Source: Ophiobolus disseminans
Lineage: Eukaryota; Ascomycota; Dothideomycetes; Pleosporales; Phaeosphaeriaceae
Direction: 5' to 3'
NCBI GenBank assembly: GCA_010093685.1
Contig: MU006235.1
Location: 1 to 64,000, forward strand
Length of the DNA: 64,000 nt
The translations under genes and the position numbers were made by a program. The notes below the pieces were generated by a model. The model saw nothing but the letters and a program-made list of their open reading frames with translations. It was not told the DNA's origin and searched no databases. Of this stretch, positions 19,913 to 31,570 are shown in pieces. Within the stretch, counting starts at the first letter, position 1, and every line of letters starts with the position of its first letter.

Positions 19913-22411
19913 TTATAGGTACTTAATCCCTCGTTCTAATAGGAATCTTCTTAAACGATCTTCGCTTACATGGCTACCAAGAATGTGCCGGAATGCACCA
20001 ACTGCCTCCGGCTCATCAGCATCATCAACTGCGCTTAGCAGTGCGAATGTCACAGCAGCCATCTCTGCACCAAGAACGCGTCGCACGATCTCCACTCCCT
20101 GCGGAGGGGGTACACCATCGATGTCCCAGAGGTCGCAACCCCAGATGGCTGTGCGCAGCCAGTCTGCGATACCTGCTGGGAAATCAGGATGATTCGATCC
20201 AAGCGAATGCCGTTTGGACTCTACGAACTCCCGCAGAAGTTGCTCCACCTCAGCCCATCCCTCCCGGTCGAGGTACAACGATGTTAGCCCAGCCATACGG
20301 TTCAGCGTCTCTTCGTCATATTCCCCAAGGCGTTCCTTGCTTTCCCTTATGATGAAGAGGTACATCTCTTCTGCTTCGTCTAGTCGACCTTGACGTTTGC
20401 GAGAACCAGCGAGATAATGCGCGTGTCGCAAGCCTCTCCGGTGAGTACCTTGATGATCCACAGTGTTCAACATGGGCTCGATGATCTCCAGTAGGATCTT
20501 CTCTTCTTCTTCCATCCTATCCTGGTGCTGATAGGCGACCGCCAACATCTCGATGCCCGCCCAGGTCTCAGGATGGTCGGGACCAAGGATTGCGCGCCTC
20601 ATTCCCACCACTTGCTTCATCACGACGCTCGTCTCTTTGTGCCGGTCCCAGGACAATATCTCTCCTAAGAAGCTCTTCAGGACCCCACAGATCTCGTGCC
20701 GCGGGCCGACCGTGTCCTCGAGGGCCTGGATCTCTTGTGTGTACTGTCTCTCAGCCTCCTCCAAGACACCTTGGTCCTCGTAGTAACTTCGATGATTGTA
20801 CGTCCCAGGAGCGGTTTCCTTCGGCTTGTAGAATGGCGTAGCCCTTTCAAGCCTCGAGTAGTATGACACGTTGTGCTTGAAGTATTCTATCGCGTCCGTC
20901 AAACGCATCGAATCCAGAGACCATTCTCGTAGGATTTCGGAGGCCCTTCCGTCGTCTTTGGTCACCCCAAACCCTAGCCGGTAACAGATTGCGAGCTGCA
21001 TAGCAGCCTGTTGTTGAGAAACACGCCGAACGACTGGCGCAATTGGTTCCGCAACAACTGATTGCAGCTCGCGCGCGATTGACAAACGCAGCCGGAAGTC
21101 TGCGATGTAAAGATCCGGCGCTGAGTCGAGAATCTACTTTCAATCAACCACCGTTTCCTTTCTGGTGCTTTCACATGCTTACCGAAAAGTTTTCTTGTTC
21201 TTGCGGCTCTTCCAATGCACCCTCGATTCGTTTGATATGATACAATGATCTATGTAGATTGTCAATCTATCACCGGAAGATTCAGAGCTAAAAGGCTTAC
21301 CTCACGGGATCCAAAAGATGCATGAGAATATCGTAGTCGCTGTTGCGGCGGGATGGTTTTATCGATAACGTAGACTGAAAGAACGCGTTTAATCTACTTC
21401 TGGTCTCTTCCGTCATGTCAGCTTCGCGATTGATGAGCAGAGCAGCCATGGGTATGAAAAGATCGAGGCTATCTAACTTCCACGCTTCCAAGCTATTTAA
21501 CTTCAAGCAGCGGCGGTCATCAAAGCTGATGAATTGATCGGTCGGTCTGGTCCATCCCTGCAGGGACTGGACACCTTCTAAAGAGGCTTCGTCGGCAAGG
21601 ATCGAGAGGCACAGCAGGCCCCAAGAGAAGATGTCCATTTTCTTGGCCGCAGCAGCGGAAAAGCTTCGATCATGCCATTCAGGAGCTCTCCAGATAGGAC
21701 TTCCTGGCATTGCTTTCGAGTCCCGTTCATCTCGGAATCTAGTGGTGAAACCAAAGTCGTTGACTTTTGCAACATAGCCCGGCTTCTTGTCGAACACGAT
21801 TACGTTGCGAGGCTTGATATCTCCGTGGACAAACCCTACCATGTGTCAGCCTAATTCAGTACCGTATCACAACACGGCTGCATCGCCTTACCGTCCGCAT
21901 GTAAGTCCCTGATCGCAAGTCCCACATCCACACATAGTTGCAACCGGTCGTACAAGGACATTTTCTGGAACTTCTCGCCCGACATGAAATGTTGCAGATC
22001 ACCAAGAACGCTCATATCGAAGACCAAAACGGGGTACACTTGGTTATCGTCGGAGAAGTCCCAGCATAGGCCTTTCAGTTGAGTTACATGCGGATGGTTC
22101 CGGATCGCAGCGTGCGTCAGTGTCAAGAGCTCGTTCACGGGCTCCTGAAAGTCCATGTTCTTTCCGTCATAGCCTCGGCGCTTAAATCGCTTGTATGCAA
22201 GCGCCGCACCCTCCAGAATAACCGCCTGCCCGCCTTGCCCGCGGTTGCCCAAGATTGTTAAACCGCGGAGCCATCGATTCGAAATGAATTTGACTTCCAG
22301 CCTTTGCGCAAGTCCAAGGAACGATATAAAGCCATAGGCTTGGCTTAGAGTAGCGGATAGCTCTGTTCCGCTGACGTCGGCAGGTTGTGATGATCGCAGG
22401 TACGAGGACAT
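19913..22411 (-). CDS. Protein kinase fused to TPR repeats, 756 aa
   Basis: Three exons, 22411-21892, 21835-21306 and 21133-19913, joined by introns with GTAAGG...TAG and GTGAGG...TAG; the sum is 2271 nt, a multiple of three. Residues 1-350 form a kinase domain: GQGGQAV nucleotide loop, Lys in ALAYKRFK, catalytic VHGDIKPRNV split just before by intron 1, NDFGF, and GSPIWRAPEW activation-segment end. An HxD with D and N and a DFG are all present, so catalysis is plausible. The C-terminal half has kinesin-light-chain-like TPR repeats (e.g. YNHRSYYEDQGVLEEAERQY, LGPDHPETWAG, RKRQGRLDEAEEMY, LGSNHPDFPAG). Kinase-TPR fusions occur in fungal NLR-like and allorecognition repertoires; the target here is unknown. 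The second donor is weak, so exon 2/3 is the less certain join. Confidence 0.82.
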
Positions 22412-22683
22412 GGTGTGTGTGTTCTGATTCGAACGGTCAAAGAACCAAAGGGCAGAGATGAATTTTTGATGGTTGCGGAGGGCGGGGTCATCTTACGCGC
22501 ATGGAGACGCACACTTATTGTGGCCTGTGCAAGTCATCATGCAGGCGTATTCTGTATCGGCGCGTGGAAACCCCTCATTCGCTAAACGCATGTTCAACAC
22601 CGGATTAGACCTGGCTGAATAGCTGAGCTTTCTTTATCGTTTGGCAGTGGAGAGAGACAATTTGAAATCGGCATAAGCTATCC

Positions 22684-25627
22684 TCATTGCAGATGGATAG
22701 CAAGGCAAGTTTCCAGTCTCTGCACAACATTCTCATCGAACGCATTCCACACCTCAGCCGAACTCAGTCCTCTTTCGCGCGAATGAAAGCCCTGCAAGCA
22801 TGTAATGACCGCATTGTAGTAGTACGAACCCATGGACGACTTCAACTGGATAACTTCAGCGTCGATCAAATGCATCTTCAAATCGTTTGGGCTCATGCGC
22901 TTGAGATGTTCTGCCTTAGTCATATTGAAAAGTGACTTCCAGCGGCCCAGCTCGAGCAAGACCATGCCTATACTATAATAGTCGAACTCCTCGCGGAACC
23001 GAGACGTCCAGGCGGCCTTGCGGTACTCTGGGTGCCTATACTCCTTGGTGTGTTCATCCTCAACCGGTCCGACCGTGAAGACGCCCGTGTCGCTTTCGCG
23101 GCTATAGTTGAAGCCGATCAACCGGAATGTAGCCAGAGAATCGCTTAGAGACTCCGAGTTTGCGGGGAAGAAGACCATATTGAACGGCGAAATGCTTTTG
23201 TGAAGCCATCCTGCTTTGTGAAAAGATGATATACTCTTAGCAAGTGTATGCGCAAGCTTGAATACCTCGCCTAATGCTGGCCTTTTCGATCGCTTGTATG
23301 TCTTCTCAATCACATCGATGAGAGTCAATGGATGGTAGCTGTCGCCGCGAACAAAGTCACTTGGAATTTCGTAGATCAGTCCGTAAGCGTGTTCCTCCGG
23401 AACGTGGCAGAACCTGTTGCAGCGCAATACCGGAAATGTGTTGACAAACATATCGCTACTCAGCAGATCTACCAGGCTGTTGATGCGCGCAACAAGCTCT
23501 TCCAAGCGATTGATCCATGAGTCTTCGTATGTCAGGAGTTCTGTCAGTACATGGACAAGCCCTTGGTCAACATCTGTTTCCTGCGCCCTGCTAAGCCACC
23601 TTCGTTGCCAGTCGGTGTGTCCGTTCAAAATCGTCTGGTCGACCAGAAAGCTTCCTTCACTATGTCTGTTGCTATTTGTAGCCGTTATTGCTTGCCTGAT
23701 GGCCACAAGCAGTTGTGGCTGAGCATAGGGTACGAGGTGTGGAGTTTCGGATGACGTGTCGGTGCCTTTCATGTCAGCGAGAATGATCGTCTCCAGCTTC
23801 GCGTTCATGGATTTGATGCGATGAAGGGGTTGAGTCTGCCAGAGCTCATCTATGCTCATCCGCAAGGCGTGATGGCGAAGGTTGCTGGGGTTTGCTAGAG
23901 CGTCTTCTCCTGTCTTTTGAGTCTGCCCATCCAGGTTTTCTTCAATCTCTCTCAACAGGACACGGATTCTCTCATAGTAAACTTGAGTTGAGGGTTCTAC
24001 AAGCCAAGTAGGGTTGTTTTCAGAAGCCTCTGTGTGAGCTAACCCGACTTCTTGCGCCCAAATGATCAACCTCTCATACTCGATATTCATACCGTAGTCG
24101 GAGCCTCGGAGTAGCGGCTCGTATATCTTGAGGATCTTATGATAGTGGTAGCGTTGGATGAGAACGAATAGATCAGCGGATACCTGTTGCGCATCTGGGC
24201 GCTTAGATTGTTCAATGCTCAGCATGCGACGGACAATTGCGACGAGGCCTTCTAAGATATGGCTAGCCGTCCCTTGAGACTCGAGGTTCCCCAACCACGC
24301 TAAAACCTCCTCGTGAGACTGGCCCTTGTCATGGTAGGTGCATAAGCTTGGGACAGCGTTTTTGATCGCTCGGGCGATCCGGAAGTTCTTTACCCCTTCA
24401 GCACCTTGCTGGAGAAACGTTGCGACCTCAGCAAGGATACAGCCCATTGACCATATGTCGCTAGGCCGACCAATATCGTGGTGTATCCAATCTCCACTCC
24501 AGCCCTGGCATTCTGGTGCGTAGTAATCTCTAGCACCTCCCTTGAAATAGGATTTTGAGCCGTCTACTTCGTACTTCAGGCGAGAGAGTCCAAAGTCAGA
24601 AAGAACAAATGTTCCTTCTTGCAGTAATACGTTCCCCGGGTGGAGATCAAAATGACATCCTGTCATACGTTGCGGCGCATCTTTGATCGAGTAGCGATGT
24701 ACACGTTGAAGAGCAGATGCTAAACCATATAGCGCTTCCACCGTCTCTATCTCAGAAAGAACAATAGATTCGTTGCCGGCAAGGTAGCTCTTGAGATCGC
24801 ATTGAGCTTTGTGGAACAACAACGTCGGGTATTTGTCGAAAGTAAAAGCGGCATACAATCGTACAACGTTCGAATGCTGCAGCAGTCGAAACATGGACAA
24901 GAGGTGGTGTTCGTGATGGAAATCCTCTTCGATCGTGTCAGTCAGTTTGAGCTTCTTTTGAAAGAGTTCAACCTGCCAACACAAACACGTCAGCACTGCG
25001 TCAAACATGGTTGGGATGGTCATGTACCTCATGAGAAGATGTATGGAAGATCTCCTGATGTGCGCTTGGTATCTTCACGACGGAAGCCTCCGCAAAGTAC
25101 CCCTGAGTCGCGGCTTTTACCACCGCAGTGAAGGGCAGAATGGACTTTTTTGGAAGGCTACGTTCATGTAAATCTGCTTTGAAGACGGGCGAAGCAAAGC
25201 TCCATTGCTGATCAAAGAACTCGCGGTAGGACCCGGCTAGTATGTCTTCCAAGTCCTGTTCGCTGTACGGTAAACCTGAGTCGAGCGGCTTGTCCAGATA
25301 CAAGTCCTTTTCTTTGAAGTTGAGAATTAATCTTTCCTGTCCCATTACGTTCAAGATTGCAAAGACTCTCTGTCCATTGTTCAGTACAGCCTGAACCGCT
25401 TCGTCGATCCGATAGATCTCAATCCCGCATTCAACGATAACATCTCGAACAGCCGTGGCTCCAACGATAAGCTTCAGATCGTAGAAAGGAACAAATCTTT
25501 GGCCTTTCCAATTGTCGATACCTTTCCGCGCAATCTTGTCTCGCAAAGATCGAGAATGAGGTCGATCCGTTGACATTGCTTTGTCCACTTCCATTATTGA
25601 AGACGGCATGTAGCTGAGTAGGCACAA
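22684..25627 (-). CDS. Kinase plus DUF7580-like pseudokinase protein, 962 aa
   Basis: Two exons, 25627-25028 and 24972-22684, joined by a 55-bp intron (GTACAT...GGCAG); total 2889 nt. Residues about 150-480 are a kinase domain: ASVVKIP supplies the Lys, HFDLHPGNVLL the catalytic loop, LSDFGLS the metal site, and YYAPECQGW plus DIWSMGCILAE the C-lobe. The C-terminal third is a second kinase-like fold lacking key residues: GWLHKSISPFNMVFF in place of HRD and LIGFNYSR in place of DFG, then YRHPEY and FDYYSIGMVLLELG. This second part matches the DUF7580 domain often found with HeLo prion-inhibition modules. An active kinase is thus paired with a pseudokinase. It is on the same strand as the kinase-TPR gene 270 bp downstream, suggesting a functional or evolutionary cluster. 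Confidence 0.85.
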
Positions 25628-26141
25628 TTTGATCTAGTATGGTTGCGCATCATGCGCGAAAGGTGCAGCAACGCTGGCATCTCATGCAAGCATGGTGTGT
25701 ATAGGCTTATCATGAAAGGACTTCTAATGGCATCAGTTTGCCACGTTGACCAATAGAAAATGCATTTCGAGGCTGCGGGCGTGTCCAATAACAGTGCGAC
25801 ACCTTGCAAAGAGACAAGGCAGCGAGGTAGCAGGCACCCCGCGATTGGCGGGTCAAGAGAAGGCAACGAGGCAACCCCGCCACACAAGCAGTTGCCACCT
25901 CTGCTCGGGGATGGGCTAAAGGCATTAACGCAACCCCGCTATGTGTTGGGCAGCGACAGGAAATATGCGGACAAGGGCCCTCGAAAGTTGGGCATGGAAG
26001 GCAATGAAGCTCTGTTGTCGCGCCTTCCTGTCATTACCTGCCCGTGGTCTCTAGATAGCTCTGGCGAGAACACGAAACGCAGCACTCCTTCCAATCTTCA
26101 ATCGCGCCCAACCTCCCTCGCACGTCTTGCTTTCCCGAATA
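25628..26141. other. Intergenic
   Basis: About 510 bp, expected to hold the promoter of the dual-kinase gene. The plus-strand frame through 25760-26161 has no family features and I do not call it. Confidence 0.45.
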
Positions 26142-26367
26142 ATGGACCCCGATGTTATTGATGCTGGGTACATCGATATTGGCAAATTAATCGCGTTGTT
26201 GAACACAGAGTTCGGTGAAGGAGCATACAACCTGGATTCAGAGGTGTGCATGTTTGTTTTCACCAGATAAACCTGGCGCATGTTCCAAAAAGATATGTCT
26301 GTTAACCCACCCAACTTAGGATGCAGGCGCAACATTCCTCTTGACGGCACCTAGGCGCCTGACTCAG
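26142..26367 (+). CDS. Possible small gene or gene fragment
   Basis: An ATG at 26142 opens 34 codons (MDPDVIDAGYIDIGKL...), followed by a plausible intron (26244 GTGTGC to 26319 TTAG) and 16 further codons ending TAPRRLTQ before another GTGAGT at 26368. The shape resembles the N-terminus of small fungal proteins with a WxVxAPRxLT-type motif. I cannot follow it further right, so it may be truncated or wrong. Confidence 0.25.
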
Positions 26368-26603
26368 GTGAGTTCTGGACCTCGCATTCGAGTAAGGATT
26401 GCTGATAGTGGGTGGCGCCAAAGATTGAGAGAGAGAGGTGTAAAACGAAGAAAAAGTAATGGCTGGACACTCGTAGTGGAAGGACACCAGTTGCAAAGCG
26501 AGGCAGATGGGTTCAAGCTAGAAAGCGCGGCAGGATGCACCTAGGCTCTCGGTCCCATGCTATTCAAATTTATCGAGTATACTGTATCCCATGCTGTCGA
26601 ATG

Positions 26604-28285
26604 CTAAGGATCTCGGCGTCGGCGGTGAGATTCCTTCGCTAACCACAGTACCACCGGAGCCAACGTGCAGCTCGCAAGAACGAGAGTAGAGACCGGGAAT
26701 ATCCAGAATTGAGAAGCAAGTCGGAACGCTGTCTTTTGGGAGCTTGATGTCGACGTGTCGGCCGGGATAGATTCGACGAGGCCAGAACTAAACACGGACG
26801 CTATCAACGAAGCGGGTAAGTACAGCGCCGCTACCATGCTGAGAATCTTCACCGCACGAGAATCCCGCTGCGTCTTCTTTGTCAACTCGTTCAGGGCTTC
26901 GCTTTGCTTTGCAGATGCAGCGATGAGTTGTGATAAAACGATCCCGTTGTTGAGAAGGGCATGATTGTTGCTACGATTGATCTCATCGTTGCGATATCTC
27001 AGAATTTCTAGTATCTTGTTTATTCAGCATAAAGGATTGCTCCAGGGCGGGGATTGGGAGTACCTACCATGTGATACGCACAATCTAGTGCTTCCAGAGT
27101 GTTAGCGATTCTTGCTATTGCATTTCGAACTTGGAAAACGTAGTCGCACATCACATCCTTGCAACGTCGGGACGAGGTCTGTTCTCCATATCTCGTCGCA
27201 ATGGCTTCGCTTGATTCAAGTAAGAACTTGGCCGTTAACATCTTCTTTCGCAGTCGCTGAAGTTGTTGCGAGTGTGTGAATGATACAACAAAATCCTTCC
27301 TTGCTGGTACGCCAACCCTCGAATAAAGCGCTTTGTTTTCCTGCCACTGTTACCGGTGAACACATCGTTGTGGCCAAGACACTTACTAGTGTTCTAACTG
27401 CTTCTTGAAGATGAACAATGTACTCACGCCAGTACCGGTTTGCCGACACAAGACAGGCCGTGTCAATTGCCCACACCAACTCATCCTCACACAGTGAAGA
27501 ATTCATGATACGCAGCATCTGTTCCCGGTAGTCATCTGAAGGCTGGATGGCTACCCATATATGTCGCCGTTTGGAATGATCAAATTGGTGGTATAGGGTA
27601 GTCTGTCGAATCGACCAAGGGTTTCCCGTCGATCGCCCGTTTTTGGCTGGATAACGAATGTTGAAGCAGATCTCTGGGATGACTGTCAACGGATTTATAT
27701 TCCTATTCCACGAGGGAGCTTTACCATAGCCGGTTTGGACCTCGTTGGTCTTGGGCTGCTTCCTAAGAGTCAAGGAGAAGTTGTGATAGTCATCTCCGAT
27801 GTCGTTTGACCTATAGCCAAAGGAGTGAATGTGGTCCAAGAACGGAATAAAGATGTCCAATCGTGACAGTAATGCTGTTACTACCTCTTCGCTTGTTTTC
27901 AGGCGATCCCAAGAGTTTTCTTGTTGGAAAATTCTGTCAGTGTTAGTTGGTTGTCGAGGCGATATGCCTTATGAATAGTAGGAGCCACTTACATTACAAT
28001 GTCTTCCGTCCCCGAGAGCTACAATATTCAGCAAGGGAGATCATGGCAAACAAAACCACTTACAGCTCGATCCAATTCTCCGTAATCATGCACTTGCACC
28101 CGCGAGCACTTGGTACCCTTCTCATTCAAACAGTCTCCTCTCAGCGACTTTACAATCTCTATCTCGGACGGCCCTGATGTGAACAGTCGGCCGGAGTCGT
28201 TCGCTAGGCGGCGCCGATAGAAGGACCGATCGTAGACATCACTGCTAGAGTCATGGTCGTACTCTGAATTCTGGTCCGGCTTCAT
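26604..28285 (-). CDS. CorA-like transporter-domain protein, 481 aa
   Basis: Five exons: 28285-28064, 28018-27993 (26 nt), 27933-27387, 27340-27068 and 26981-26604; total 1446 nt with all junctions in phase. The middle carries the family blocks SWDRLKTSEEVVTALL and PWSIRQTTLYHQFD, which precede a long helical region (LRKKMLTAKFLLESSEAIA, QVRNAIARIANTLEAL). The C-terminus has SKQ-rich helix then two membrane segments, ILSMVAALYLPASLIASVF and WIFPVSTLVLASCTLAPVVL. The GMN signature of true CorA magnesium channels is not visible between them, so transport is doubtful. Such CorA-like proteins are expanded in filamentous fungi and often sit beside HET and kinase genes. The tail is basic (KESHRRRRDP). 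Confidence 0.82.
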
Positions 28286-29769
28286 GGCTGGCTGATCAAA
28301 AATTACAAGCCTGAAACATCGACATCAACCTGATAGATCGCACTATAAGTATGATCTGCCTTCTATTTTAAGCGGTCTCGGATCATGCAAGGCATATTCA
28401 AGGCCAGTGACGGTGAATTCTGGCCAGACCGGTGAAAATTTAGTATGAATCCTTCGATGCTGAATGCAGCTATACTAGCCAGCGTGCCAACACATGATGC
28501 GTGCAGTAATGGCGAGGCTGTGTTCTGCGGATCGCTTGATTGGCAAGCCATTGTCTAGCTAACCGAACGTCGTTGAATATGAGATCGTTACGAGTGTGAA
28601 CATCAAACAGCGCCCAGGCGCGACAGCGCTTATCCCAGCTTACAGATATTGGTTCCAAGCATAGCGGAGAGTGATGCATAGTCCCAGTCGAGTTGATGAC
28701 CTGCAAGCCTTCGGCAGTGAACAGCTCAATGTCCAGTGTCTCAAAAAGGTCCGTGTGTCGATGTCGCTTCCGCATCAGCGCCAATAATGCAATACTTAGG
28801 TACCTAGGCAGAATTTCGACGATAGTTAGCCGCCATGAGGCTATGTTGCGAAGATAACCTACAACGTATCTTGGTAAGCTGCGCGAAGACTAGACACTGC
28901 GAGTATGATTGGCCCATATGTCCGTTCTCTATTATGCCACGACGAAAAGCCTCCAAGATGTTGATATTCAAACGATGATGACGTCATGCGTCCCGCCCAA
29001 CAACCACCCACACTTCGAACACAACTTCCATCGTGGTAGCACGTGGCTGGCTGTATATACTCGTGGGGATGATTCAGGAGCCTTCGGCCCGCGACACACA
29101 AGCCTTCCAAGGTTGTACCTGGGCAGTCAGGCATGTCGCCCGCACGAAAAAACCGCAACTACAAGCCGCTCGACTTGACACGGCAGAGCGGCCGGAATCT
29201 CGCCGCCTGAAAATAAACTGAACAATGTGCTCGGGATATTGGCTCCGTGGATAGAAGCCGAATGCATCTGATGGCACAGCTGGCAAAGCGGACACGTTGC
29301 TCGTTGCTCGCGATGATGAATCTTGAGGCAGGATTCGGAGTTTTGGAACAGCCAGGAGGAAGCCCTCGGAGCGACGATGCAGCGTCGACTACGCGTGCTG
29401 GTGGTTATTGTCGCGGGCGCAAACGAAAACATCGTCCTCATGCGGCCTGCGCCTGTCGTTCCGGGTGGCGTTGAGATGCGAGTGCGCCACTGATGACCAG
29501 CAACATGACCTGTGGGTTCGCCGCGATGAGTACGAATCGTCTACCCCAGATTGGATGCGAGAGCCTCGTGTTCGGCTCGCATTGCGCTGCTGAGGCCACC
29601 AAGCGCCGCGACATGGGCTTCCGCCCGATAGAGAGAGTGAATCACGACACAAGGAGGTACTCAAAGGAAAGACTGCATGTTCGCACAATGACTTCGGGTC
29701 AGGCTGGAGGAATCGCAATAGCAGCGAGTGCCAAGCATGGATTCGAACTGGAGGTATGTGACGCCTATC
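28286..29769. other. No well-supported gene
   Basis: About 1.5 kb. A minus-strand frame at 28470-28784 (104 codons, LFETLDIELFTAEGLQVI) looks protein-like but has no recognisable domain or supporting exons. Other frames up to 29.7 kb look random. Confidence 0.4.
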
Positions 29770-30383
29770 TCAACCCACGGGCTCGCCCTTCTCCGGGTAG
29801 TTCGCTTTTGTCTCCTCCCAATAGTGCGAATTCATTGACGACAAGAACAGGGTCGAGCCTGCGACATGGTGTATACGTTAGTACATCACTCCTCGCCGAA
29901 GCCGTGATGGCGGCACTGACCTGCAACCGAACACGGCAGAGCATCAAGCTCATCGCCGACCAAGTCTTCATTTCCGATACGATAGATCGTCACCAGTCTT
30001 CGCTTCGTGAAGTCCTCGTCAAGGACAGCGAAGTGGTGGTAGTCAATGTACCGGTCTTCGGGGATCTTCTTCATAAATGCAACCACATCATCAACCGTCT
30101 TCTTCTGGAATGGTGAACGCCAATCTTCTGCTATCGGGGGTTTCGTTGCGTCCTCCCCATCCCTCGGAGCATTTGACCAGTCATCTGCAAGCCAGTAATA
30201 ATATTCGCCGCTACCGTCGTAGGCCTCATCGAGTACACGTCCGAGGTCCTGCATCGATTAGTCTTCCAAACTTGATCAAAGGCCCTCATTTCTCACCTCG
30301 TTAGACACATCTGCGAGGACGAAAAGCGCGAAGTGCCCATCAGTCCACGCTGTGTTGACATCTTTGGGTCCGTCGTGAGCCAT
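29770..30383 (-). CDS. Hypothetical protein, 167 aa, three exons
   Basis: Exons 30383-30297, 30248-29921 and 29858-29770 sum to 504 nt and keep phase through introns GTGAGA...GCAG and GTCAGT...CTAAC...GCAG. The protein begins MAHDGPKDVNTAWTDGHFAL, is acidic and aromatic-rich (YYYWLADDWSNAPRDGE, KKIPEDRYIDYHHFAVLDED, RLVTIYRIGNEDLVGDELD) and ends HYWEETKANYPEKGEPVG. There is no signal peptide or membrane segment. I do not recognise a family; the sequence looks like a real soluble protein because the frame holds across two introns with good branch sites. Confidence 0.7.
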
Positions 30384-31570
30384 ACTTGCGCAAGTAGTGA
30401 GAATAGCTGGTTCAAGGGGAAAAAGAAGTTGTGATTGTGCAGTCGGAGAATGCGGAGAACAGCACGGCTGATCGGAGGTCCCTTGGTGGTAGTTGTACCT
30501 GGGATGCTATGACGTAATGTGCCTGCATGTGCTACAACGTCTTGAAGTTGGACCCCAGAAGTCTGCCTCACCTGCTACTGTGAGCACGTCTCCGAGACGA
30601 ACTCCGGACAAGATTGACTGCGACACTACTCAGGCGTCCAGCAGTGCGCACCGCGCCGCTGTTCAGGCCTCCAACAGTGCACCGCGCCGCTATTCAGGCC
30701 ATCCAACAAACCCCACCACATTAGGACCTAGGCTTCAAGCAACGAGCATTGTCCCTGTGTAACCGTCACACTCGCAGTCCGATGGACCACGATCACAACA
30801 AGCATCCGATGAATTGTTTCGCGCCGGGCTGTGTACGTCTAGGAGGATTGGGGCCATGCGCAGATGGTAGCCCCCTCCCACAGTCGGCCTGCAACTAGAT
30901 TTAAGTAAACCTCGAGACTCGATGAAGTGATGTATCTCAAAGTCTACTCTCCAAGGACTGGCTAAGCAGAGCATGCAATACTGCTACCAGTTACACAAGC
31001 GTCTTCAGTGGTGGATGCATTCAAGCGCCTCGCGACAAATGAAATAATGGTGGCCTGAAGATATCGAACTCTTGGAATGTCATTCAACACTGCCATGTTT
31101 CGGTGGCGCAGCGCCCCAAGTCGCGATCCATCCCGCAACACCATGTACAACCTGAAACAAGGAGGTGTGCAGCCTCGCTCCCAAAGTCTACTAACTTCCT
31201 TGGTGCTTATGCTTGTCATCTAACCCCAACATCCCTGATGATATCGAGGCGGCACAGCACTACACTTCCTCTTCCAGGCCTTCAATCTTACGATTCCTGC
31301 GACGAAAGACTGGAGATTATGTCCGCATGGCCTCCGGTTATCCAACCTTGAGCTTACACTCTATTTCGGTAACATTGGCACTCCATACACGCGTGGGTGC
31401 ATCGAGCATCTATGCGCAGTAGGCTCTGGTGGTGTTGGATGGCTCTACTATGAAGCATAAATAAAGCGATTTGACGCCTCGAACTGCCATTGCATCGCAT
31501 CATTCATTCGCACCTGCGCCACTTGCAAACACACCTCTTTCGTCAATCTTCTCTCTCGTTCGTTGTGAAG
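30384..31570. other. Intergenic with a short tandem duplication
   Basis: No gene supported. At 30630-30707 a unit of 31-33 bp beginning TCAGGC and containing CAGTGC...CACCGCGCCGC is present twice plus a partial copy. Confidence 0.5.

Noticed and set aside
25760..26161. 133-codon plus-strand ORF
   Set aside because: No domain, no splice support, composition not protein-like; lies in the promoter region of the dual-kinase gene.
29735..29765. tRNA B-box-like GGATTCGAAC (reverse strand)
   Set aside because: No A box or cloverleaf could be found around it, and it overlaps the terminal region of the 167-aa gene.
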